From Mycteria americana (taxonomy: Eukaryota > Chordata > Aves > Ciconiiformes > Ciconiidae), in NCBI RefSeq assembly GCF_035582795.1, contig NC_134369.1:56916001-56980000 (forward strand): a DNA stretch of 64,000 nt, given 5' to 3'. Each line of letters opens with the position of its first letter. Within the stretch, counting starts at the first letter, position 1. The notes under the pieces were generated by a model that saw nothing but the letters and a program-made list of their open reading frames with translations, was not told the origin of the DNA and ran no database searches. The position numbers were made by a program, and so were the translations under genes. This document shows, one piece after another, positions 50,620 through 62,086 of this stretch.

Positions 50620-53600
50620 AAATAGTAGTTAGGGTTAGTTTTTATTCTCTATATCAATGTTATGTATGAAGTACCTCAAACAGGTGTGGGTCCACGGGCA
50701 ATTTGTGCTGCAAACACAGTCTGAGCTGGGACCGCAATGCCACAGAAACACAGTATGTTACAGCCACCGTGGCCCATCAATGCGAGAAGAGGAAGAAGAT
50801 CAAAGACACCCTTCTTGCTCAGACACTGCCTTGCTCACCCTCCACAGGGATGGCAAAGGCACTTTAAGCAAAACAACCTCTCTAAACTCCCCCTGTGCTG
50901 AGCCGAGGTACCCGCAGTTCTGTGGGTGATGCTCACCCACCACTCAAACCAAAGCTCTTGCCCTGCTCTGCACTCTGCAGGGTGTTTCAGCAGCGCTGGT
51001 AGGCAGACTCCATGTCTGGAAATGCAACGAGCGAGGCAGGTGGAAGGAAACGTTAGGGGTATAACCACACACCAGTGCCTTGCTAGGTAGCTGCCTGCCT
51101 GCAGCCTCATGGCCAGACCACCACAGAGGGCTAGCTCAAGGCAGTGCTGCCTGGGGCTGCCTGCACCTTGTCCCACTGCCAAGGACTGCCAGGCTGCAGG
51201 TGCAGCCCTGGCCGGGCTGCGGGCAGGGGCATGCCCCCTGCTAAGGAAATGCAGGTGCAGGAGTGACAGGGGTGTGTTTCTGGCTGCATCTGAGTTGGAG
51301 AGCCTGGCACTGATTTTGCTGCAGAAACACCCGTGTGGAGAAGCCTTGTCCAAGAGAGTGGAGCAGGGAACAGGCGGTGAGCCTGACCAAAATGTGGGCA
51401 GGAGGAGCACTGCCCTTCCAGTCTGGCATGGCTCTCCTGTACCACAGGCTTGAGATCCAGGCTCATCTCCTGTCCAGAGCTCACTGTGCATTTCTTCTTT
51501 GGCAGCTTTTAAGAGAAGGTCTTCACCTTTTCACATGCTCATATTAATTTCTGTATTTTTTTAATCCTTTTTGCAGCGCTATTTTTTGTCAACAGAAGCT
51601 CCGTTTAGCTTTTGGCACTGAACTCGTCACTGATCTTGAAATACTTAATTACTCCAGAATTATGTAAAGAAACCTATATTTGGCCCTGCTGCTGCTTCTC
51701 AGTGCGTACCTGCTGTGTGGGGAGGCAGGATTTAAACCTCCAGAAGGACCAAACCAAGGCCAGGCTCATTTTTAAACATTATTTAATTTACCAGAAAGAG
51801 AGGCAGTGAATGGCAGGATGGGCTTTGATCATGCCTAATTATGGGGTGTAATATTGGATACATGGATACAATATTGCCATGGGTGTTTTTTTCTGCTCAG
51901 AAAAACAAAATTTTCCTTAAAGAAACAGCTGTGTCCTGCCTGCAGCCTGCAGAAGAATGGCATTAGTCATGTGCAGTCCAACACGTAGCACAATTGTAAA
52001 GTTCGCTCTATGAGACTGACAGGAGCTATTCATATCAGCCCCCTCCACCATCTGCCTGAATGGCAGGCTGCGGGGTAGCAGCGGCCCCCCCTCGCCGCCT
52101 CTGCGCGGCCTCAGCACTTAGTGCCTGCTCAAAGTCTGTCCCCAAGTGCAGAAAATCGGGGATTGAAAGCAAAGAGAGGATGTCACTCAGGTCAAAGCAG
52201 ATTGTCAAGAGGAAAAAAAAAAAGAGGCGGGGGGAAAGAGTCAAAGCTTTGTCTGGTGGGAGTGCCAGGTTGCTCTTCTCCTGGGAGCAGAGGTGTTGGC
52301 TCCAACAAGGAGATGAGGAGGGAGAGCAAAGGGGATGACTGGACAGCACGAGTCTGGGGAGAAATCCCATATTCTCCCTCCTTCTTCCCTCCCTGAGCTT
52401 CGAGGACTGAGCTCTGGGGCAGGATCAGGCTGTGAGAGTCAGTGCCAGGGTGAGACATCCCTGCTGCTGTCTGCAGTGCCTGCGTGCTGGGGTGCGGGAA
52501 GGGATGCCGAGGGCTTTGGCTGCACCCTTGTGCCCACGCTGTCAGACATCCTTTGGGAGCTGGTGGTAGGGACCACAGACCTGCAACCATAGTCACCATT
52601 TGCCTGTCCCAGCTGTCCTTCAGGTCCTTGGACTGGGAGCCAGGCTGCTAGCTTTGCCCACACCAGTTTTCTCACAGATTAATTTCATCCTCAGAAATAT
52701 TTATGAAGGTAACACAGAGGGCTTTTTCCATTTCAAAATGACCTGCAGGTCCTGGGATGGGCAGGCTCATGTCCCAGGCTGGGGCCAGGCTCTGAGTCCA
52801 GAGGACAACCTGTTTGGAGGCCTGAACACCATCAGTGTTTGAAGGTCAGACTGGGTGGAGGGGGATTCATTTTCATCTTATGACCTGTTTTTCCTTCTCA
52901 TTTCCAGACAGTGACATCTTTCCTCATGGCTGAAATTCCTGCTATCAGTGCCTGAGGTGTGTGGCTCAGAGTTACTACAATCCTTCCCTCTCCCATTGCA
53001 TTCACTCCTAAGGTCACCCAGTTCTTGCAGTATGATGTTAAATAACATCTTCCATTTTTATGCTATCAGTGCATCATTAACATCTCTCCACTTCAGCCAC
53101 TGTCAACAAAAAATCTAAAATCAGGACCCCTGGGGAAGAGCTTTAGTGGTGTTCCTCCATCCCAATAGTTCTCCTCTCCACGCCAATACTTCTGGTTTCA
53201 CCATGAGCCATCATCACCTCCCCTCAGGCTCCTGGGTCTCCTCAAAACCCTTGCTCTCTCTTTTTCTGAGTATGAAGGCAGAGCAGAAGCTTAGGAAACA
53301 GCAGGTGAGTGAAAAGATATCATGCAACAGAAATATCTTTGCTTTTATCTGCCCTTAATGGACAAAGAAAAGGGATGATTCACAGATGGCCCATCTGGGA
53401 ATTTTCCAGCTTATTTTCTTATCATGTTTCAAAACAGTTAGAGTCCCATTTTTCCTTTGCTTCAAAGTGCACATTCATTAGGCTCAACAAGGAGTCACAG
53501 GATTGTGACCCAAATGGGGAAAAATAGTGGAAATTTTCCACAAAACAATGGAAATTTGGTTTTTTCCTCTCCTCTCTTCTGCTATCCTCTCCTAAACACA

Positions 53601-56600
53601 AACAAGCAAAACCTCCAAGGAATTTCTAAAGAAAATCTTTTGACCATTGCTAAGAAGCCTTATTTTTCAAGTAAAAATCTGAAAGGTTTTGTTTTTTTTT
53701 TAATTAAGGGAGATTGCCTAGTTTTAACACCCATGGGGAAGAGATGAGGATAACAGTGCTTACCATACAGACATGTACCTCAGACAGATACCTCAAATCA
53801 GGGAGGACAAGAAGCCCCTGAGAGCCGATGTCACTCCAGGTCTGCCCAGAAAGTGTACCATGCAATAGGCAGAGTTGTTATCCTGACAGTGGGGTGACAA
53901 CATCTGTTGCTCAGTCTAGGATGGACAAAAAGCTCCGTTTTAGGGGAGAAAAAAGAATTTTGAGTAAACTAGTGTCAAAACAGTGACTTCTGTATCATCT
54001 CTGTACCTCTCAGCTGTTCACTGAGCTGCTCTTTGCTTTACAGACCATTAAAATAACAGCAGTGATTTGGGTGTTCATGCTATTTGAGCTGCTCAGGGCA
54101 CTTACGGCGAGGGATCCCTACCCCAGTTAATGGTGTGCGTTGCCGTTAGTGTGTCTGCTCGCACGGTCCAGGCCAGCCTGCTGCTGCTGGAGTACCTTTG
54201 CTGAATGGGCCCCTCAGCCTGGAAATAAGCTGTGGGAGGTTTTGGTGTAGAAGTGGCTAAAGATTGACATCGCTTACAATGAGTGACACTTTAAAAACAC
54301 TTCCCAGGTATTTTTGTGTAAGAAAATAATCTTTTCTCTCTCCTTTATTCAGTCTTGAAGGAAATACTGCATGTTTAGGAGAGGCCTGGCTGCAACTTTG
54401 AAGTGAATGGATTTATTCCTGTACTTTACTTAAAAAAAGGAGTTAGAAAACTTCACATACCAAAAATTCCCAAGAAGACAGCTGTCAGGGGGTGACATGT
54501 CGGATATGAAGTGGCTCTCCAGCTGGTCCCTGTCTGCATGCTGGGAAGGCATGTGGAGACATTTTTTCAATTGCTGTACTAGTTTGACACATTCACAGTG
54601 GAAAATGATGTATCATTCTTGAGCCTTTGGTTGGTGGACACTTCAAAGTGCATTGGATCCTCAGAGAGGAGTGCCCTATTGTTAATTGTTCCTTTCACAT
54701 GTACATTGGGATGAACATGGCGAGAGCAGCGAGGAACAAAAGGGCTCCGGTGGCCTCTTAGAGAAAACCCTGTGCAGCTCAACCTGAGTCTGACCTTGAA
54801 AGGGTGGGTTGCTCTGGTTTTTTAATCCTGCTTGCCGGTTCGTTCCTCTCTGGCTCCCCGCCGTTACTCAGCTGCAGGGGAACGGGATGCCGGAGCAGCG
54901 AGCGCAGCGGGGCACGGGGAGCCCCTCCACCGCTGCCACGTGGTGCCCAAGGAGCTGCATCCTGGGCAAATGTCTTTCCAGGAGGGGATGGGCATGGGCA
55001 TGGCTGGAGTCTGGGGGCTTGGAGAGGGCTTCTGCAATGGGTGTGTTGGAGGGGTGCCGGCTTTCCCTTATCCTCCAGTAAGCAGGCGAGCCATATCGAC
55101 CCTCCTCAATCTAACTGGCCCACTAGCCCTCAGTCTCAGAGCACAGCCCAGGGGTCTTGAGCCCCTGCGATATCTCATAATAGGTGGCATGAGTTTCCCA
55201 GGCCTCTGAGGACACAGTTCATTAACATCTTGAGACAACCCTTTGTTTCCAGGCACCTGTCTCATGTTTCTCTGTCTCTCCCTCTCACCCCCTTGGGCAA
55301 CCAACTAGATCTATTAAGAGATGGCACTGTGCAACGTGGTGTCTAGGTTGGTTTCAAACGCTCAAGCACAGGAGACAGTTGGTTCCTACAAACAAAGATG
55401 TGATCCCTTGGTGTGCATCTCTTTCAATGCGCTAGACAAAACCCCCCCCTGTAGCCTCAGCTGCACAGAAGGATTTGTGTTGGGTCATAGAGAGGCCAGG
55501 CCACGCCTAGCACATCCCAAAATAGATGCTCAGGCAGGTGACTGGAAATTGCCCCTCTAAATGAGCCACATGGAGAAGATTGTGCAGAGATTTGCATGCT
55601 AGCGTGAGGCAGATGATAGAGGCTGCAGGCAGGGCTAGCTGCCCCAGGTGTCCCAGGGAATGAACTGCTTCTGAAATAGAAACTGGAAGGGGAGAGGCAC
55701 ATCTGCGGTGGCAAATCAGCCCCTGTGTTACAGCCCGCCGTAGTGCCAAAGGCTCTGTAGCACCTTCTGCTGCAGGATGTCCTGGCCCCAGGGTCTCCCT
55801 AGACCTGAAACACCTGAGCCGGGGCACCGGCACATGTGGCTCGGGCCAGACTGGGAGAAACAATGTGAACGGGGATGGCAGCACTGGGCGCACCAGTACG
55901 GGGACACTGAAGAGTCGTACCTGAGGCCTCTGCCCAGAGTTTGGTATAATGGCACAGTCTGGATCTCGTCCTTCTCTGAGGAAAATGAGAGTAATAGAAA
56001 TACAGTAAAATAACTGTAAAATGTAGCTGTTTTCATCCCTCAGTTCTCAGGCCTTTGATGCCTCACAAGGGTAAGGTAGATTTTACTTGCAAAATGCCTT
56101 GGACTTCAGTCCCTGCTTTCCCCAGGGCATGTGTGTGTTTGGTCCAGAGCTGGCAGCATCTCCCTGACGGTGGGTGCACACGTTCTGTGCCCGTCTCCAC
56201 TCTTCCCAACCCCAGGGTGCTGCGGTCTGGAGAGCAGGAGCAGTGCTGCTCCGGCCATGGGAGGCAGCAGGTCCTGGGCTGGCACACAGGCTGCCGCCAG
56301 CTCTGTGTCATCGGTGTGTCCGGTGCGCACCGAGGGCAGCCCTTCTGCTCTCCTCTTCCTCCAGCTCTCCTACTATTAAGTTATTGCCACCTCTTAGGGA
56401 CAAGCCCGCGGGAAGGCGGAGGGCTCGCATAACTCTGGATCAGTAAAGGAAGCAGCTCAATTAGCATTTCACACGCCTTTTCTTCCCTCTCTTCTTACCT
56501 TCCCTGCAGCGGGCATGCTTTCCCCTTAAAGGATTGTCCTGTTTCTGCTCCTTGCCAGCGTTGGCAGGGTGACAGTAGTCGAGTGTGCAAACTTGTGCTA

Positions 56601-57250
56601 TTGTCCCCAGGCCAGGGGGAGTCATGGAGACCCACTAATATGACACAGGAAAATGTTTGCTGATGGCAATTCTATGGGCTTTGTCTAACTCTTTCTCCAT
56701 CATGACGACTCGATTTAAGTCTCTAACTGTTTGACTACAGATGCAAGAGTACTATCCAACTCCATCCTTTTGTCCGGGTAGTTTGAATAGGTAATTCAGC
56801 TTTTGTGTAACTCAATTGAGGGGGCAAACATAAAGACAAGATTCTTGAGCGCTCAAGCTCCCTTTCCATGGATATCTGCACATCTCTTTAGAGATTTGTT
56901 CCTTTCCTACCTTTTTCTGACATCATCCTCCCCTTAAAAAAAAAAAAAAAAGGCTCTGATGGGGAACGGTTAAAAGTAGGCTAACCCGGTCCCCCGTATT
57001 ACATTGTCCTGTGCCAATGAAGCATGGTTAGTATCAGCCCCCAGACAGCTTCGGGGAGTGCAGAGAAAAGGGTGTCTAAACTTTCCTAACTCATCCTCAG
57101 CATTTTCGCTTTGGATTGTGTCATTTTTAAAAAGAAAGGCCTCAGTATGGGTGAAGAGGATAGGGAAGAATGGTAGAAATCGCGGGGAAATGATTGTATT
57201 TATTAGCTGTCTTTCTGTGGCTGTCCCCATGGCGACAATTTGTGATGGCA
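50620..57250. other. Intergenic, no gene recognised upstream of FAM181A
   Basis: About 6.6 kb. GC-richer patches at 50.8-51.5, 52.0-52.6, 54.8-55.1 and 55.5-56.4 kb carry long frames on both strands (up to 218 codons at 50835-51491 minus) without recognisable domains. A small CpG cluster around 54885-54960 includes CACGTG (54937-54942). An A16 run lies at 56936-56951. No RNA gene seen. Confidence 0.45.
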
Positions 57251-57420
57251 AAGAATGCGAGGAGGGGAGGCTGATGCCTGATTGGGATGCTTTGTATTTG
57301 GCAAAGTGGCTTCTGATTGGCCTGGGAGAGCCCCGAACTCGCCGGAGTCGATATTCATTCAGCTTGCTCAAGTGCTTGCTAAACTGCATCCAAACACTGG
57401 CGGGCCCTGGCTGCCTCCGC
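57251..57420 (+). promoter_or_regulatory. FAM181A: Proximal promoter of FAM181A with two inverted CCAAT boxes
   Basis: ATTGG (inverted CCAAT, NF-Y type) occurs at 57281-57285 and 57316-57320, 35 bp apart, both in a TGATTGG context. No TATA box is evident; CpG density rises downstream (57400-57720), as in CpG-island promoters with dispersed starts. By analogy with NF-Y promoters, transcription probably starts some 60-100 bp downstream of the second box, about 57380-57420. The exact start site is inferred. Confidence 0.55.
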
Positions 57421-57528
57421 CGAGGTTGGCGGTGTGTAACCTGCCTAACGAGATTAGCGGGGAAGGGGCTCTTCTCCGCAGCGACGCCACAGCCGCCAGC
57501 ACCGACGAGAAAAGCCGCCGCGCGCCGG
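57400..57528 (+). other. FAM181A: FAM181A probable non-coding exon 1 (5' end approximate)
   Basis: GC-rich segment ending in a perfect splice donor, GCGCCGG/GTGAGT, with the intron starting at 57529. From 57400 to the donor there is no ATG in any frame, consistent with a leader exon. The acceptor GTCGTGTTTCGCAG/GTTTG gives exon 2 from 57835, so intron 1 is 306 bp (57529-57834). The frame that joins to the main coding frame stays open back to an ATG at 57282, but that ATG lies at the CCAAT boxes and is probably not transcribed. Confidence 0.55.
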
Positions 57529-57874
57529 GTGAGTGTCCGTGCTTGCTTACAGGGAGGCGGGAGCGGCCGCCCCGGCTTCTGTCCACCTAAATGCTATCTA
57601 ACAAGATTAGACGCCGGGCTGGCTGGCATTCGTGAGCCAGTCCCCGTGGCGGTGTATGCCGGGGCAGCGGTGCAGGGCGGCTCTGCCGGGAGTTTGCCGC
57701 CATGGAGGCGAGCTGACGGACAACTTGTTTGTGTGGCTGAGAAGTTTGACATGTCCCCCCACCCTCCCTCCATTTGCTTGGTGCTATTTGAACCGAGGCT
57801 TCCCGCTCTCAAGTCTGCCCGTCGTGTTTCGCAGGTTTGCCAAGGTTTGTCCGAAGGCGGATTATAAACTTTTC

Positions 57875-57904
57875 ATGGGAAACTCTGCACGGTGCATCCA
57901 GTGA
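57875..57904 (+). promoter_or_regulatory. Upstream ORF (9 codons) abutting the FAM181A start
   Basis: ATG at 57875 opens a nine-codon frame (MGNSARCIQ) that stops with TGA at 57902-57904; one base later the main ATG begins (TGA-g-ATG). If exon 1 is as proposed, this is the first ATG of the mRNA. Its context (T at -3, G at +4) is weaker than that of the main ATG (G at -3, G at +4). Leaky scanning or reinitiation would be needed to translate FAM181A, so the uORF may lower protein output. Function is inferred from position only. Confidence 0.55.
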
Positions 57905-57905
57905 G

Positions 57906-58775
57906 ATGGCATCGGACAGCGAGGTAAAAACCCTACTGAACTTCGTCAACCTGGCCTCCAGTGACATCAAAGCGGCTCTGGATAAATCAGCTCCTTGTCG
58001 CCGGTCAGTTGACCACAGAAAATACTTGCAGAAGCAGCTCAAGCGGTTTTCTCAGAAGTACTCACGGATCCCACGGTGCCACCCCAGCAAACCCCCCGAG
58101 TGTGGCTGGCGCAGGGGGGCAGAGGACCGGGGCCGTGGCCCCCAGCCCGAGGCACCTGACCCCAGCTCCCACAACGGGGCTGCCACCGAGAAAGTGCTGC
58201 GGACAGCCGAGGCAGAGGAGAGCCTCACCGGGGAACGGGTTTTGCAGGAGCAAAACCCTGAGGCTGCCCGGCCAGACCAGGTGCCCATGAGGAAGCGACA
58301 GCTCCCCGCCTCCTTCTGGGAAGAGCCGCGGCCGGCCCAGAGCCTGCCGGCCAGGGCCTTTCCCGCCAGCCCCGAGGGTCTCCCGGTCCCCAGAGACCCT
58401 CCTCCCTATGAGGGGAAGAAAAGCAAACGGAGCTCAGACGCCGCCGGCCCAGAGAGCCCCTCTGAGTCTGCCCCACACACCAGAGAGAAGGACCCTGCTG
58501 GGGTCCTCTCGGGCCGCGTGGGCGCCTGGACCTGCTGCCCCTTTCCCTGCCCCGGGCCGGGGGTGTACCAGCCCCCGGGCGCGCTGGCCCCGTCTCCCTT
58601 CCCGGGGCTGGGGCTGTGGAGGAAGAGTGCGGCCACGCTGCCAGCGGAGGTGCCGCACTTCTGCAAGGAGGCCGATGGCACCGGGCAGAAACTCTACAGG
58701 CCCGTTGTTTTGAAACCCATCCCCACCAAGCCCGCCGTCCCCCCGCCGATTTTCAATGTTTTCGGTTATCTTTAG
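57906..58775 (+). CDS. FAM181A: FAM181A, family with sequence similarity 181 member A
   Basis: The frame encodes 289 aa in one exon, close to the 292-aa human form I recall. The N-terminal FAM181 block (NFVNLASSDIKAALDKSAP at residues 12-30, then a basic stretch to about residue 54) is near-identical to mammals. Residues 127-141 (PMRKRQLPASFWEEP) form the loop that resembles the YAP TEAD-binding omega loop; published work reports that FAM181A and FAM181B bind TEAD transcription factors through it. Later conserved pieces are PPYEGKKSK (166-174), GRVGAWTCCPF (203-213), GLWRKSA (236-242) and the invariant PIPTKPAVPPPIFNVFGYL (271-289). The linker between is GC-rich, Pro/Ser-rich and probably disordered. 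No signal peptide or membrane segment. The start at 57906 was chosen because MAS- matches the family and its Kozak context is good. The frame is open upstream for 23 codons in exon 2, so a longer N-terminus is possible. FAM181 genes are reported mainly from nervous tissue; the cellular role remains poorly defined. Confidence 0.97.
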   Translation: MASDSEVKTLLNFVNLASSDIKAALDKSAPCRRSVDHRKYLQKQLKRFSQKYSRIPRCHPSKPPECGWRRGAEDRGRGPQPEAPDPSSHNGAATEKVLRTAEAEESLTGERVLQEQNPEAARPDQVPMRKRQLPASFWEEPRPAQSLPARAFPASPEGLPVPRDPPPYEGKKSKRSSDAAGPESPSESAPHTREKDPAGVLSGRVGAWTCCPFPCPGPGVYQPPGALAPSPFPGLGLWRKSAATLPAEVPHFCKEADGTGQKLYRPVVLKPIPTKPAVPPPIFNVFGYL

Positions 58776-59210
58776 CCAGGGCGGGTATCAGAGTCGTGCT
58801 GAACATGACAGCTCCTGAGATTGAATTGAGACGCCTGGTCGGGCACCGGGCGCGAGCTGCTGGCAGCGTGGAGCGGCGGGGGGAAGGAGGCCGGAGATTG
58901 CACCCTCTTCCTCGTGGGCGGGCTGGAGCGAATTAGTAACTGTTGGGAAGCTACTTGGGCTCCACTCTCCTCTCAGTACATGGGTGTCAATCGGGAATAA
59001 GCCTTACGAAGCCGGTGGCACGGAGCGTGAGGCAAATCAGGGCTCTTTCATCGACGGGCATTGTCTAAGCTGCGGCGAGCGGGGCTGCAGGCCATTCATA
59101 GCTGCACTTGTAACACCTAGGAGACCTCCTCCATGTGGGAACATCTTTCCGGGGTTGCCCTGCGGCAGCAGCAGCGAAATGAAATGAATTAAACCCATTC
59201 AAAGAGTTTT
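58776..59210 (+). other. FAM181A: FAM181A 3' UTR (probable)
   Basis: Sequence after the TAG at 58773-58775 stays CpG-rich to about 59170 and contains no further conserved frame. An ATTAAA hexamer at 59188-59193 followed by T-rich sequence (GAGTTTTTGTACTTT) is the first plausible poly(A) signal and would give a 3' UTR of about 430 nt. Other hexamers further on (for example ATTAAA near 59353) could serve as alternatives. Confidence 0.5.
59188..59193 (+). terminator. Candidate poly(A) signal ATTAAA for FAM181A
   Basis: ATTAAA is the commonest variant of the AATAAA poly(A) signal. A T/G-rich downstream element (GTTTTTGTACTTT, about 59207-59219) follows at suitable distance. Confidence 0.45.
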
Positions 59211-59880
59211 TGTACTTTAAAGTAATTCCAGAGAAGTCAAGATATTCAGGTCACTTCCTTTTGCATGCAAGAGACTGGAAGGACAGTATTTAATGTAGAA
59301 ACCACGTTTGTGAATTGATTTAAGGCCTTCTTGTATGTAAACACTGAGAGAATTAAAGGAAAGAAATAAGGGAAGAAAGGAAGTAATTTTATTTTGGTGA
59401 TTCTGCAAACGCAGTCTGTTTATTTTTGCCCCACCGGGTAGACACACGTTTGATTTACAACGGGTGGGTAGATATGAGGGCTGAAATCTCTGCCTATTCA
59501 GAGTGATGTAAATCAAAAGTAATTCTTCTGGGGCTGGGAAATTAGCTAGTGTTACGCTGGTGCAAACAGAAGCAGGATGAATTTCTGCATCAGGAATTGT
59601 TCTGCATCAACAGAACAAATGAGAAATTGTATAATTAGTTGAATGCAAAACCATAAAAGAAGAAAAAAGTGTACAGAATAGCCTGCCTTGATTTCTGGCT
59701 CACAGACATCTTTTATTTTGCCGGATTTTAAGATGCTATCACAAGATCTGGCTGCAAATTATTTGCCCAGTATTTTCCCAATTATTTTAACAAATTGGCA
59801 TTAGAAAAGTTAATAGGGGATTTTTTAAAGTTAGATTTCTCTTAAACCCGTGGAGAAAGTGGTGCTAAGGCACAGAACAT
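59211..59880. other. Intergenic downstream of FAM181A
   Basis: AT-rich, no gene. GTGTTACGCTGGTGCAAACA at about 59551-59570 resembles the TTACACTGGTGTAAA half of the palindromic repeat family seen elsewhere in the window. Confidence 0.45.
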
Positions 59881-60110
59881 GAGGGCTGAAAGGTCTAATA
59901 CTGCAGGCTTTGTATCTATTCAGTTATACTGGAGTAAATCACTGAGGTCAAGAGAAGTATATTATGGGGGGGGGGGGGGGAAGGGCCAGAGAATGGACAC
60001 CTGTGATCTCCCAGGGCCTGAACCTGCTCTCACTGAAGCTAATGGGAACTTATCCCAGGATTCAATAAAAAGTGGCCTTGATCAGCTTGGTCTCTGGCTA
60101 GTGTAGCTCC
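59881..60110. mobile_element. Degenerate palindromic MITE-like repeat interrupted by poly-G
   Basis: GTTATACTGGAGTAAATCAC at about 59922-59941 and CCTGAACCTGCTCTCACTGA with AGCTAATGGGAAC at about 60018-60050 match the TTACACTGGTGTAAATC and CCTGATCCTGCTC...ACTTCAATGGGA parts of the old palindromic family. A run of 15 G (59966-59980) lies inside it. Non-coding. Confidence 0.45.
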
Positions 60111-62086
60111 CTATGACTCTTGGTATCTCCATAAGGGGAAAAACAGGCAACGTGTCTTCCAAGCGCATTGCAATCATGAAAAAATTATCATTTTAACCAG
60201 TTGTAGAGTATCATTTTGGATCTTACGATGGGGCTTGGTGTTATATAACCAGGTTGCAACTTTCATTGGGATATGAACTATTCTCAGGCTAAAAACAGCT
60301 CATTCTTTCCCCCAACTTCACAGTATATCCCATGAATGTTTACTTTTATGGAAACAATGGCTGTAATGTGTTAGTCCAGCAGGCCAAAAGTAGAAATGGA
60401 GATGGCTTTCATTGCTTTCTCCCTGCTACCAGCACTTAATACACGTACCAAGCCTGTATAGCCTACTCCTACAGGAGAGAGAGCAGGAAACGGCTTTGGT
60501 AGCACATACCTGCAACTACATGCAAGGTGCAAGGTGGTAAAGAGCTGATCTAAGGGTTGAAGAAACAAGGTTAGCTCTTGATCCAGAAGTGAAGACATGA
60601 ATATACTTAGTCTTTCCATTTTTGTCTTTTTGGAAAAAAAATCTGTGAGGAGACTCTGTCCCTCTCCACGAGAGGGGACCAGAAACCAGAAACCAGAGGC
60701 AGTACCCCCATGTAAGTCAATGGGAGGAGAACTATGGCTCTTAGTTTGCAGAGCTGTAGGCAAGGAATTTTTGGCATGGAAATAGGGGAGCTTTCTCACA
60801 CCAATAGCTCTGTGTCACTGTTGTAATCCAGATGAAGCCAGATGCTAAACTCTGTCTCAGTGCTGTCAGTGCAAAGCAGCCTCATTGGCACTGGTCTGGA
60901 TTTCCATCTGGGTGACCACAGCAGGTTGTGGAACGAACCACAGGTTATTGCGGTGACTGCTGTGGACAAGTGTTCCTGCTTAAATTCAGAAGGGAAATTT
61001 GAAAGTGCTGCGTATCACACCAGATTATGGATTTCTATCAACATTAAAATACTTGGCAAAGTGGATAGCCTCTGTAGAAATCTTATTTCTGAAGAAATCC
61101 AGAGAAAGAAGAGAGTTAAAATCAAGTTTCTACATTTTGGATATTAAATTGTTTGTTTTCTTTTTCTTCTTTTAAACTGTTTCTTATTTGAGTGTATGTT
61201 GCTGCACATTTTCCATGTAGTAGAATAGGATGTTTTTAAGTTACAATGAAGGATTGAACCAGACCATTCCAAATGACCTCTGACACACAGATATTTATGC
61301 ACTTACCCTCAGATTTAAACTGATGTTACTTTTTAAAATCCTTAAAATCCTTTGTGACATGGAACTTCCCTCCCCAGCCCAGGGCAGGCAGTGGCCCTTG
61401 CTGGGGCTCTGAACTGGAGCAGCAATGAAGTAAAACGCAAACGAACAGAAGACAATTGTTAAGTATATTCAAAATCACTGAATGGGGATATGTGAGACTT
61501 TCCAAAAGGTTTGCAAAGAATAGCAACTCTGTCTTCTCTCTAGCAATACTTACTGTTCTCTCACCCCTGAGATTAACATCAAAATTATTAATTGTTCAAG
61601 CTTGGATTGATTCAGACTTTTCCTGGCTATTTTTGTGTTTGGTTGTTCAATGTTGCTATTCAGGACAGCTGATAGCCCTTCAGAATCTACTTGTTTATTC
61701 ATACTTTGTTTGAAAGATAGAAACATAACATTCGAGAGTTGCTATTTACTACAACAATGCAAATTTAAACTGTTAAAACCAGAATAGCTTTTATAAATAA
61801 TGGGAAGGGAGAGGTAAATGAGAAAGCTTTCATACAAAATGAAATAAAAAATCAAAAAAGTGCACAAGAACATCAAGTGAATTGCACATGTTGCAGTAAA
61901 AAAAAAAAGTACAGTAACCTGGTCATGAAATATTCCTAGAACATTTCACATAAAGTCATCATCTCTGAAGGAGTCTATCTATCACACTCAGTCAAAACAA
62001 GCTACGTTACCTTGCACTAGAACTACTGATCTGCTTACAAAGCCTCGTTTGTTTGGGTTTTGGGGGACTTGTCTTTTCACAGTAAC
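60111..62086. other. Intergenic, with further short MITE-like traces
   Basis: No gene recognised. CCATGTAAGTCAATGGGAGG at about 60709-60728 and GATGCTAAACTCTGTCTCAG at about 60841-60860 are again reminiscent of the palindromic family. A 142-codon minus-strand frame (60371-60799) has no domain. Confidence 0.4.

Noticed and set aside
57004-57867. 287-codon plus-strand frame upstream of FAM181A
   Set aside because: It is in a different frame from FAM181A, runs through promoter, exon 1 and intron sequence, and matches nothing; openness comes from GC-rich promoter DNA.
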